Source of the DNA: CAZLLV01 sp964560325
GTDB lineage: Bacteria; Acidobacteriota; Thermoanaerobaculia; Multivoradales; DATKCC01
Length of the DNA: 9,485 bases
Direction of reading: 5' to 3'
NCBI GenBank assembly: GCA_964560325.1
Contig: CAZLLV010000263.1
Span: 1 to 9,485, forward strand
Position numbers and translations under genes: made by a program. The notes beneath the pieces are model-generated. The model saw only the letters and a list, made by a program, of their open reading frames with translations. It ran no database searches and was not told the origin of the DNA. Numbering within the stretch: position 1 is the first letter of the stretch; each line of letters starts with the position of its first letter. Positions 1 to 5,347 of this stretch are shown here, in pieces.

Positions 1-917
1 ACCGCAACGATGCCTCGCTCGTCGAGCAGGTCCAGCGGGACCTGGCCGGATGGAAGCTCTCCCGGGTGGTCTGGGTCGTGGACCGGGGCATGGCGGGGGA
101 GAACCAGCGCCTCGCGCTCCAACGCGGCGGCGGTCAGGTGATCGTCGGCGAGAAGCTGCGGGGCGGCTCGAAGCAGGCCCAGGAGGCGCTGTCGCGCGCC
201 GGCCGCTACCAGCGGGTGCGCGAGAACCTGGAGGTCAAGGAGATCACCCTCGAGAACGGCAGCGAGACGCGCCGCTTCGTCCTGGTGCGCAACCCCAAAC
301 AGGCGGAGCGCGACCGGGCCGAGCGCGAACGCCTCCTCGAGCGCCTGGAGGCCGAGATCGAATTCCTCAACGCTCGGCGGGGCTCGAAGGCCCAGCACAG
401 CCGGCGGGTCTGCGGTTTCAAGACCCATCCCAGCCTCGGACCCTACGTCCGGGAGCTGAAGAACGGTGAGTTGCGCATCGACCGCGCCCGCATCCGCGCC
501 GAGGAGCGTCTGGACGGCAAGTACCTGCTCTCGACCACCGATCCGAGCCTCTCGGCCGAGGACGTGGCCCTGGGCTACAAGCAACTCGCCGAGGTCAAGC
601 GCAGCTTCCGCACCCTCAAGAGCACCCTCGACCTGCGTCCCCTTTACCACCGCCTGCCGGAGAGGATCGAAGCCCACGTGCTGCTGTGCTGGCTGGCCCT
701 GCTGCTCGTGCGGCTCGTCGAGACCGAGACGGGAGAAGGCTGGGAGCGCGTGCGCGACGAGATCGACCAGATCCACCGCGTCGATCTCCGGACAAAAGAT
801 GGAGATTTCCAGGTCGTCACCAAGCTCACCGAGCGGCAGCGTAAGATCCTGAAATCACTGGGACTTACGCCACCCAAGGCGGTCTCCTCCGCCCAGCTCC
901 GCGCCGAAGCGGCGTAG
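1..917 (+). CDS. IS1634-like (IS4 superfamily) DDE transposase, C-terminal part
   Basis: This is the C-terminal 304 codons of a transposase that runs off the left edge. The frame is open from base 3, so the GTG at 66 is internal and not the start. Seen: VVDRGM at fragment residues 25-30, where D27 fits the second catalytic Asp of IS4-like enzymes. There is an Arg/Glu-rich helical stretch around residues 90-120. The C-terminal signature begins at GYKQLAEVKRSFRTLK, about residues 191-206, and continues with RPLYHR and a hydrophobic helix CWLALLLVRL. Family knowledge: IS4-type enzymes carry Y-x2-R-x3-E-x6-K, and IS1634 relatives usually read VER or VEx at the catalytic Glu. Here that position is Lys199 (codon AAG, 597-599), with Glu197 two residues before it. 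The copy may therefore be inactive, or the clade may be unusual. The stop is TAG. The first Asp and the left inverted repeat lie outside the window, so the element cannot be bounded. Confidence 0.88.
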   Translation, partial: RNDASLVEQVQRDLAGWKLSRVVWVVDRGMAGENQRLALQRGGGQVIVGEKLRGGSKQAQEALSRAGRYQRVRENLEVKEITLENGSETRRFVLVRNPKQAERDRAERERLLERLEAEIEFLNARRGSKAQHSRRVCGFKTHPSLGPYVRELKNGELRIDRARIRAEERLDGKYLLSTTDPSLSAEDVALGYKQLAEVKRSFRTLKSTLDLRPLYHRLPERIEAHVLLCWLALLLVRLVETETGEGWERVRDEIDQIHRVDLRTKDGDFQVVTKLTERQRKILKSLGLTPPKAVSSAQLRAEAA

Positions 918-967
918 ACACTACCGGATTCGGGGCTCTCTGTAACTCCCTCAGGAGACGTGTGTTA

Positions 968-1022
968 GGCGGACGGTTTGCCTACTGGTGTCGAACGGGA
1001 GGCAAGGTCCATGTGGTCCGCC
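968..1022. repeat. Nested inverted repeat between transposase and lamin-tail gene
   Basis: Two nested pairs of complementary arms are present. The outer arms are GGCGGAC (968-974) and GTCCGCC (1016-1022). The inner arms are TTGCCT (978-983) and AGGCAA (1000-1005), around a 16-nt loop. The right side has a 10-nt interior segment against 3 nt on the left. There is no T-tract. It sits between two convergent genes, so it could be a weak bidirectional terminator, part of the insertion-sequence end, or chance in GC-rich DNA. Within the same gap, GTAG-aca-CTAC at 914-924 overlaps the transposase stop. Confidence 0.4.
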
Positions 1023-1058
1023 GAGGACGACTTCCCGCCGGTGTGCGCGAGGTGCTAG

Positions 1059-1078
1059 GGCGGTAGAGCCGGTCCGCC
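1059..1078 (-). terminator. Possible weak hairpin after the lamin-tail gene
   Basis: Directly after the minus-strand stop codon (1079-1081) there is a 5-bp stem, GGCGG at 1059-1063 and CCGCC at 1074-1078, with a 10-nt loop. No U-tract follows on the minus strand, so this is not a canonical intrinsic terminator. It is listed only because of its position. Confidence 0.2.
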
Positions 1079-1591
1079 TCAGTACCAGAGCTTGGCGCAG
1101 CGCCCAGTCGGCGTCTTCGGCGGCCAAGAGCAGGTGTCGACGGTCGAGCCGTCCGGACCACGGAGGTAGACGAAGTCGCCGGTGTCGTTCAGGTGGAGAC
1201 CGCGCCGGTCGCCACGTGGGTTGAAGGTGACGCCCTCGACCGACCACCGATCCCCCGCGCCGAGGAGCGTGCCGCGCGGGATCGTGTAGCGGCCGGCGTT
1301 GTCCTCGAGCACCCACCCCCCGAGATCGACCGCTACCGCGCCCTCGTTGCAGAGGACGATCTCCTCCCCCTCCGGATCCCGCCCCGGCCCCCGCACCACC
1401 ACCTCGCAGATCACCACGCCCTCGCCCTCCACCGCCACCGGCTCCTCCGGCAGCTCCGGCACCCCCTCCGCCCCCCACCCCTCCACGAACACCCAGATCG
1501 TCACCAGCGCCGCCAACCCCGCCAACAACTCCCCCACCGGCAGCCAGATCGCCGCCCAGCCCCGCCTGCGCTGTACCTCCGACCTCGCCAT
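1079..1591 (-). CDS. Membrane-anchored lamin-tail-domain (LTD) protein
   Basis: 170 aa. Residues 1-10 are charged. Residues about 11-37 form one hydrophobic segment (WAAIWLPVGELLAGLAALV region), either a transmembrane anchor or an uncleaved signal. Residues 41-56 are an acidic, Pro-rich linker. Residues 57-165 look like an LTD (Ig-like beta-sandwich) fold: EEIVLCNEG, LGGWVLEDNAGRYTIP, FNPRGDRRGLHLNDTGDFVYLRGPDGSTVDT. The order EEIvLxN, lxGWxL, lxNxGDxvxLxdxxGxxvD is the usual LTD signature. Four cysteines (62, 81, 154, 165) lie in the domain and could pair if it is extracytoplasmic. LTDs occur in secreted bacterial proteins, often beside nucleases, but no catalytic domain is present here. The ATG at 1589-1591 follows an AAGGGG ribosome site at good spacing. 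Its biological role is unknown. Confidence 0.8.
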   Translation of the reverse strand: MARSEVQRRRGWAAIWLPVGELLAGLAALVTIWVFVEGWGAEGVPELPEEPVAVEGEGVVICEVVVRGPGRDPEGEEIVLCNEGAVAVDLGGWVLEDNAGRYTIPRGTLLGAGDRWSVEGVTFNPRGDRRGLHLNDTGDFVYLRGPDGSTVDTCSWPPKTPTGRCAKLWY

Positions 1592-1953
1592 CGGCCCCTT
1601 CCCGTTCCATCGCGTCCACCAGTAGACGCGCGAACTGAAGAGACACCACGAGGCTCAGAAAGAGTGACGGCCCTGCGTTTCCCAATGGGCTCGACGGAGC
1701 CGGTTGGAGCTCCCGGCGAAGGGCGTCTGCGGAAGAAAGGGCATCGCCTTCCTCACCTCCCCCGCTGGCCGGAAGGAGCCGGGACGAGGCTCCCGGCGAA
1801 GGGCGTCTGCGGTGAGGCCGCTCCCTGACGCGTCGGGAACCACCGAGCACCACGCGCCGAGCCGCTGCCGAGCCGCGCGCCTACGCTCCGGAGATCGAAC
1901 CCGCGCGCGGCGTCCCGAAGCCGGGAGCCTCGGCCCGGCTCCGCCCAGAACGC
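1592..1953. other. Gene-free stretch between LTD protein and thioesterase genes
   Basis: These 362 bases contain no ORF that I believe. Frames that stay open through it give Arg/Pro/Ala/Gly-rich translations typical of GC-rich noncoding DNA. It holds the ribosome site of the minus-strand LTD gene near 1592-1605, the 24-bp direct repeat at 1709-1732 and 1789-1812, and several small palindromes built on GGAGCC/GGCTCC. I see no convincing promoter for the LTD gene and no strong terminator for the thioesterase gene. Confidence 0.6.
1688..1812. repeat. 24-bp direct repeat with GGAGCC/GGCTCC palindromes
   Basis: An identical 24-bp word, starting GCTCCCGGCGAAGGG and ending TCTGCGG, occurs at 1709-1732 and 1789-1812, offset by exactly 80 bp. 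Each copy is preceded by GGAGCCGG about 13-14 nt upstream, at 1696 and 1775. Hairpins cluster here. GGCTC-gacg-GAGCC spans 1688-1701 and GGAGCC-7nt-GGCTCC spans 1775-1793. A weaker stem with GGAAG and CTTCC arms lies at 1731-1752. This looks like a REP-like intergenic repeat or two copies of a mobile palindromic unit. Only two copies are visible, so the family status is inference. Confidence 0.6.
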
Positions 1954-2358
1954 CTACCCTTCCTCGAACCCCTCCAAAGCCCTCACCACCCCCGCCGGAA
2001 TCGCCACCGCCCGCAACTCCGGCTCCAGCCGACAGCACACACAAGTCATCCGCCCCTCCGCCACCACCTCCCCACCCCGCCGGAACACGAACCCGAACGT
2101 CAACGAGCTCCGCCCCCGCTCCACCACCCGCACCCCCACCTCCACCTCGTCCCCGAACCGCAACGGCCGCCGGTACTCGCAGCTCGCCGACACCCGCGGC
2201 CAGCCGAGCGCCGGATCGCCCTCCAGCGCGAACCCCAGCACCCGCCGCATCTCGTGCTCCGCCGTCTCCATGAAGACGAAGAACCGCGAAAAATGGACGA
2301 TCCCCGCCATGTCCGTATCCGCCCACTCCACCCGCCGCCGACTCACGTGCTCACGCAT
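1954..2358 (-). CDS. Acyl-CoA thioesterase, 4HBT hotdog family (YbgC/FadM-like)
   Basis: 134 aa, the usual length of a single-hotdog thioesterase. It is expected to hydrolyse acyl-CoA thioesters in the cytoplasm as an oligomer. Seen: RVEWADTDMAGIVHFSRFF at residues 9-27 matches the family's DxD-x-aGxVh signature, with D16 the likely catalytic Asp. It is followed by the long helix with METAEHEMRRVLG, then strands with YRRPLRFGDEVEVGVRVVERGRSSLTFGF, and VVAEGRMTCVCCR. The start is ATG at 2356-2358, preceded by GGAGG with a 6-nt gap, which rules out the longer open frame extending to 2664. It lies 20 nt downstream of the NYN-CSD gene, so the two are probably cotranscribed. The substrate cannot be inferred. 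The alternative is a general YbgC-type enzyme acting on short-chain or phospholipid-precursor acyl-CoAs. Confidence 0.87.
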   Translation of the reverse strand: MREHVSRRRVEWADTDMAGIVHFSRFFVFMETAEHEMRRVLGFALEGDPALGWPRVSASCEYRRPLRFGDEVEVGVRVVERGRSSLTFGFVFRRGGEVVAEGRMTCVCCRLEPELRAVAIPAGVVRALEGFEEG

Positions 2359-2364
2359 CTCTCG

Positions 2365-2369
2365 CCTCC
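2365..2369 (-). promoter_or_regulatory. Strong ribosome binding site of the thioesterase gene
   Basis: GGAGG on the minus strand, six bases before the ATG at 2358. It fixes the start well inside a longer open frame and shows that this lineage uses Shine-Dalgarno initiation for internal operon genes. Confidence 0.75.
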
Positions 2370-2378
2370 GGATCGCCG

Positions 2379-3200
2379 TCAGAACTCGTTCACGACGATC
2401 GGGTCCTCCGCCACGAACCCCTTCTCCCCGCTCCGCAGCGTGAACTCGAACACCAGCTCCCGGTTCGGCAGCTCCTGCTCCAGCCCCTCCCGATCGAGCG
2501 CCGAAGCGTGCAGGAACGCCGTGCGGTACGGCGAATCCGGATCGCGCGAATCGAGCGTCCAGAGCCGGTCGTTGATGCGCGCCAGAAAACGCAGAAACCC
2601 GTAACCCTTGTTCGGATCGAACCAGTGGCAGGTGCCGCGCACCCGCGACCCCTCCTCCCCCCACGGCTTGCGCTCGTCGCCGTTCGGCTGGACCTCCGGC
2701 AGCAGCCCCGGAACCAGGTAGCCGGAGAGGTAGAGGTCGGCCTGGGTCTGGAGCGCCTTCGACACGTTGTCGAAGCCGAGCGCCTCCAGCCGCAGCCCCC
2801 GGTTCTGGAGCGCCTCGACCACCTTCACGAAATCGCCGTCGCCCGACACCAGCACCACCCGGTCGAGCCGCTCCGACTGGAGCAGCATGTCGACCGCCAT
2901 GTCGAGATCGGCGTTCGCCTTGCCGTAGCGCTGCCCCTGCTGATCCTTGTACCAGCGGATCGGCTTCTCCACCACCTTGAAGCCCGAGTCCCGGATGCGC
3001 GAGTGGAACTCGAGCACCCGCTCGTAGGTGGGATCGTTCGTCTTCGCCCGCTCCTCGTCGAAGCGCACGTAGGCGTTCATCCGCACGGCGTCGCCGCCGC
3101 CACGGGTGGCGAACTGGCGCAGCACGTCGTACTGCATCCCCCGCCCGCCGTTCATCGTGATGTTCTCTACATCGACGTAAATACCGATCTTACGATCCAC
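2379..3200 (-). CDS. NYN-domain (LabA-like) predicted RNase fused to a cold-shock domain
   Basis: 273 aa with two parts. Residues 4-165 are a NYN (PIN-like, LabA/DUF88) domain: IGIYVDVENI with D10 and N13, then KANADLDMAVDML with D98, D100 and D104, then VLVSGDGDF with D121 and D123. These are the acidic residues that bind metal in the family, so nuclease chemistry is plausible. Residues about 187-270 are a cold-shock/OB domain: RGTCHWFDPNKGYGFLRF carries the RNP-1-like KGYGF. It is followed by a roughly 16-residue insertion, then TAFLHASAL (RNP-2-like) and FEFTLRSGEKGFVAED. Inferred role: a cytoplasmic RNA-binding endoribonuclease. The start is GTG at 3198-3200, after GGAGGAG with a 4-nt gap. 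It begins 28 nt after the MFS stop and lies 20 nt before the thioesterase. The target RNA is unknown. Confidence 0.87.
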   Translation of the reverse strand: MDRKIGIYVDVENITMNGGRGMQYDVLRQFATRGGGDAVRMNAYVRFDEERAKTNDPTYERVLEFHSRIRDSGFKVVEKPIRWYKDQQGQRYGKANADLDMAVDMLLQSERLDRVVLVSGDGDFVKVVEALQNRGLRLEALGFDNVSKALQTQADLYLSGYLVPGLLPEVQPNGDERKPWGEEGSRVRGTCHWFDPNKGYGFLRFLARINDRLWTLDSRDPDSPYRTAFLHASALDREGLEQELPNRELVFEFTLRSGEKGFVAEDPIVVNEF

Positions 3201-3203
3201 TCG

Positions 3204-3210
3204 ACTCCTC
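3204..3210 (-). promoter_or_regulatory. Ribosome binding site deciding a GTG start (NYN-CSD gene)
   Basis: GGAGGAG on the minus strand lies just upstream of the GTG at 3198-3200, in the 28-nt gap after the MFS stop. It supports GTG initiation and independent translation of the NYN-CSD protein within the operon. Confidence 0.65.
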
Positions 3211-3228
3211 CGACTCGACGCGACGACT

Positions 3229-4449
3229 TCACGGTCCCGCGATCTTCGGCCATTCTCTCCCGGCGGCGGGGTGGAGGGAAAGGAGCACCGCCGCCGCGCC
3301 CGCGAGCGCCGCTCCGGTGCCGAAGGCCACGGACGGGCTCCAGGCCGTCCAGAGCCAGCCGAAGAGGACCGACGCCGGCAGCGCGCCGACGCCGATGCCC
3401 AAGTGGTACCAGCCGAACGCGGCCCCGCGGCGCGACTCGGCCACCAGGTCGGCGACCAGCGCGCGCTCCGCCCCCTCGGCCAACCCGTAGTAGATCCCGT
3501 AGGCGGCGAACAGCGCCCAGACCTGCCAGGCGTGCCCGGCGGCGGCGAAGCCGGTGTAGACCGCGGCGTAGAAGAGCCAGCCGCCGACGATCAGCGGCTT
3601 GCGGCCCAGACGGTCGGAGAGCGCGCCGCCCGGTGTCGAGGACACCGCCTTCACCAGGTGGAGGAGCGCCCAGAGGACCGGCACCAGGGCGACCGGCACG
3701 CCGAGGTCGATCGCCCGGAGCAGCAGAAAGGCGTCGGTCGCGTTGCCGAGGGTGAAGAGGAAGAGGATGGCGAGGAAGCTCCAGAAGCGCCGCGGCAGCG
3801 GCGTGACGGGCTCCAGCCCCTCGGAAGCCGACCTCTCCGCCGCGTCCGCCCGATCCGGCACGGTCGCCGGCGCGCGCGGCGACTCCCTCACGGCGAAGAC
3901 CAGAGTCGCCACCGCGAGCGCCCCCGGCACCGCCGCCCAGAGGAAGACCGAGCGCATCTCGAGCCCCCAGGCCAGCAGCGCGAAGGCGACCAGCGGCCCG
4001 AGGAGCGCGCCGGCGTGGTCGGCCGCGCGGTGAAAGCCGAAGGCGCGCCCCCGGACCCGCAGGTCGACCGCGTCGGTGATCAGCGCGTCGCGCGGCGAGG
4101 CGCGCAGCCCCTTGCCGACCCGATCGGTGACCCGGATCGCCAGCACCTGGCCCGCCGTGGTGGCGAGACCGACAAGCGGCCGCACGACCGAGGCTAGCGC
4201 GTATCCGGCGACCACCAGGGGCTTCCGGCGCGCCAGCCGGTCCGACCACCACCCGCTCACCAGCTTGAGGAACGCCGCCATCGACTCCGCCGCCCCTTCG
4301 ATCACCCCGAGCGCGACGGCCGAGGCGCCGAGGGTGGCGGAGAGGAAGACCGGCAGGAGCGGATAGATCATCTCGCTCGACAGGTCGGTCAGGAACGAGA
4401 CCGCGCCGAGCGCGACGACGGTGCGCGGCAGGCGCGCGGTGCGGGCCAT
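3229..4449 (-). CDS. MFS transporter (12-TM major facilitator), substrate unknown
   Basis: 406 aa, typical MFS length. Hydrophobic segments run through the whole protein in two halves, split by a hydrophilic Arg/Asp/Ser-rich loop at about residues 188-222. Motif A appears in both halves: GWWSDRLARRKP (66-77) and GALSDRLGRKPLIVGGW (275-291). FLTDLSSEMIYPLLPVFL (19-36) and RVTDRVGKGLRASPRDALI (106-124) are typical of a broad prokaryotic MFS subgroup often annotated only as MFS transporter. It would act in the inner membrane, probably as an ion-driven antiporter or exporter, but nothing reveals the substrate. The ATG at 4447-4449 lies 6 nt after the VanZ-like stop with no clear ribosome site, so it probably depends on translational coupling. 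It ends 28 nt before the NYN-CSD gene. Confidence 0.9.
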   Translation of the reverse strand: MARTARLPRTVVALGAVSFLTDLSSEMIYPLLPVFLSATLGASAVALGVIEGAAESMAAFLKLVSGWWSDRLARRKPLVVAGYALASVVRPLVGLATTAGQVLAIRVTDRVGKGLRASPRDALITDAVDLRVRGRAFGFHRAADHAGALLGPLVAFALLAWGLEMRSVFLWAAVPGALAVATLVFAVRESPRAPATVPDRADAAERSASEGLEPVTPLPRRFWSFLAILFLFTLGNATDAFLLLRAIDLGVPVALVPVLWALLHLVKAVSSTPGGALSDRLGRKPLIVGGWLFYAAVYTGFAAAGHAWQVWALFAAYGIYYGLAEGAERALVADLVAESRRGAAFGWYHLGIGVGALPASVLFGWLWTAWSPSVAFGTGAALAGAAAVLLSLHPAAGREWPKIAGP

Positions 4450-4455
4450 CGGCCG

Positions 4456-4980
4456 TCAGCGCCGGGCAGCGACCACGCGCTCGCCGACGAGGAGGGCGGA
4501 GGCGCCGACCAGTGTCCCGAGGGTGTTGAAGATCACGTCGTCCACGTCGGTCGCCCGGCCGGGGATCTGGAGCTGGACGATCTCGATCGCGACCGACAGC
4601 AGAACGCCGAGCCCGGCCGCGCCCGACAGCCGGACGATCGCCGGATTCGAGGCGCGGCCCGACCGGTCGCGCCGCCCCGCGAGCGCCCCGGCGAGCACCA
4701 CGCCGAGCGGCGTGAAGAGCACGATGTTGCCCAGTACGTCGCTCGCCAGGTAGTAGACGATCGCCCGCCGGTTCGCGTCCTCGCGCTGCAACGCCTGGAG
4801 CGCCTTGCCGTGGTGGTCGAGCGGCTTCCAGTTCGTGCCGGTCGGGAACGCCGGTGCGTCCGGCCGCAGCGTGATCCAGAAGATCGCCGCGATCGCCACC
4901 ACCACCCCGACCAGCCACCACCGGGACGCGCGCCGGTGGCCCCGACCTCGCCCCCCGGATCGCTGCGTTCGTGGGCTCAT
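4456..4980 (-). CDS. VanZ-like family membrane protein
   Basis: 174 aa from the preferred ATG at 4978-4980. The N-terminus is Arg-rich (residues 1-20), followed by TM1 (about 21-38, WWLVGVVVAIAAIFWITL) and LRPDAP. The VanZ core has DVLGNIVLFTPLGVVLAGAL (81-100) and SVAIEIVQLQIPGRATDVDDVIFNTLGTLVG (129-159), with the conserved N-x4-F-xPlG and E-x-xQ...R..DvdDv..Nt.G patterns. The family takes its name from VanZ of teicoplanin-resistance clusters, but most chromosomal members have no established function and nothing here suggests glycopeptide resistance. It heads the run leading to the MFS gene. A TTG at 5031 would add 17 Arg/Ala-rich residues and is less likely. No Shine-Dalgarno is seen before the chosen ATG. 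Confidence 0.83.
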   Translation of the reverse strand: MSPRTQRSGGRGRGHRRASRWWLVGVVVAIAAIFWITLRPDAPAFPTGTNWKPLDHHGKALQALQREDANRRAIVYYLASDVLGNIVLFTPLGVVLAGALAGRRDRSGRASNPAIVRLSGAAGLGVLLSVAIEIVQLQIPGRATDVDDVIFNTLGTLVGASALLVGERVVAARR

Positions 4981-4994
4981 GCGCCGGCGAGCGT

Positions 4995-5000
4995 ATCGTA
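4995..5000 (-). promoter_or_regulatory. Possible -10 element for the VanZ-MFS-NYN-thioesterase run
   Basis: TACGAT on the minus strand matches TATAAT at 4 of 6 positions and ends 14 nt before the VanZ-like ATG. No good -35 is seen at 17-18 nt. If real, the leader would be very short, in keeping with the lack of a Shine-Dalgarno site. Confidence 0.3.
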
Positions 5001-5045
5001 CGGAGGCGGCCGGAAGACCCAGCGCCGGCAAGGTTCACCGTGCCG

Positions 5046-5075
5046 TTGCCCCACGCGGGAGCGATCCGTTAGACT
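5046..5075 (+). promoter_or_regulatory. Sigma-70-like promoter of tRNA-Thr
   Basis: A TTGCCC -35 (5046-5051) and a TAGACT -10 (5070-5075), each 4 of 6 to consensus, are separated by 18 nt. Transcription would start near 5082, about 45 nt before the mature tRNA 5' end, a normal leader for RNase P processing. It is divergent from the VanZ-like gene. Confidence 0.5.
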
Positions 5076-5127
5076 CGCGACCCTTCGCGGGGAGAACGCC
5101 CCCTCCCCCACCACAGCGGGACCTCGG

Positions 5128-5202
5128 GCCGACGTAGCTCAGTGGTAGAGCAGCCGCCTCGTAAGCGGCAGGTCATCGGTTCAAATCCGATCGTCGGCTC
5201 CA
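5128..5202 (+). tRNA. tRNA-Thr, anticodon CGT
   Basis: A complete cloverleaf can be drawn. The acceptor stem pairs GCCGACG (5128-5134) with CGTCGGC (5192-5198). The D-arm is GCTC-7nt-GAGC (5137-5151). The anticodon stem pairs GCCGC (5153-5157) with GCGGC (5165-5169), around the loop CTCGTAA, giving anticodon CGT at 5160-5162 (reads ACG, Thr). The variable loop is 5 nt (5170-5174). The T-arm is ATCGG-TTCAAAT-CCGAT (5175-5191). The discriminator is T at 5199, and CCA is encoded at 5200-5202. All stems are perfect Watson-Crick pairs. The sequence resembles E. coli tRNA-Thr(CGT) in acceptor start and D-arm but has U73 where E. coli has A73. No strong downstream terminator is visible. Confidence 0.95.
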
Positions 5203-5306
5203 TTCTGAACCCATTCATGTGTTCCACTCAGGCGACAGCACGACAGCGATTAACCACTCTCTCCTTTCGCCTCGGCACCCACCGAGCCCCCGCGTCTCGG
5301 AGCACC

Positions 5307-5336
5307 TTCCCAACCTCGCCCGACCTGCCGTAGGCT
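5307..5336 (+). promoter_or_regulatory. Possible promoter of the amine oxidase gene
   Basis: TTCCCA (5307-5312) and TAGGCT (5331-5336) are separated by 18 nt, the same spacing as in the tRNA promoter. The surroundings of the -10 are similar in both: CCGTTAGACTCGCG for the tRNA and CCGTAGGCTCTGCG here. The hexamer ends 11 nt before the ATG at 5348, so the transcript would be almost leaderless, and no Shine-Dalgarno is seen. Confidence 0.35.
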
Positions 5337-5347
5337 CTGCGCCACCC

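Noticed and set aside
964..970. GTTAGGC resembling an integron attC core site (GTTRRRY)
   Set aside because: No matching RYYYAAC partner at suitable distance and no cassette-like gene order. A seven-base match alone is not evidence.
951..1853. Long minus-strand open frame across the LTD gene
   Set aside because: Its translation is Gly/Arg/Ala-rich low complexity and it overlaps the LTD gene, which has a ribosome site and recognisable domain.
4456..4980. VanZ-like gene as a teicoplanin resistance determinant
   Set aside because: No other van genes are nearby, and most VanZ-family proteins are chromosomal with no known resistance role.
4981..5031. Longer VanZ-like protein from a TTG at 5031
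   Set aside because: It adds Arg/Ala-rich residues with no domain match and no ribosome site. The ATG at 4980 gives a normal-length VanZ-like protein.
3167..5038. Very long minus-strand open frame across the MFS and VanZ-like genes, and plus-strand frames such as 2508-3755 and 3271-4197
   Set aside because: They are Arg/Pro/Ala-rich shadows that arise from high GC at third codon positions. The other frames encode recognisable proteins with correct starts.
5175..5202. tRNA 3' end as an integration attachment site
   Set aside because: No second copy of the tRNA 3' end is seen in the window, and the genes that follow are not phage or integrase genes.
5271..5286. CTCGG-6nt-CCGAG hairpin as a terminator of the tRNA
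   Set aside because: Short stem, no T-tract, and 68 nt beyond the tRNA. Such hairpins are common by chance in GC-rich DNA.
5219..5347. N-terminal extension of the amine oxidase to a GTG at 5219
   Set aside because: It would place 43 unrelated residues before a clean lipoprotein signal peptide and would begin only 17 nt after the tRNA.
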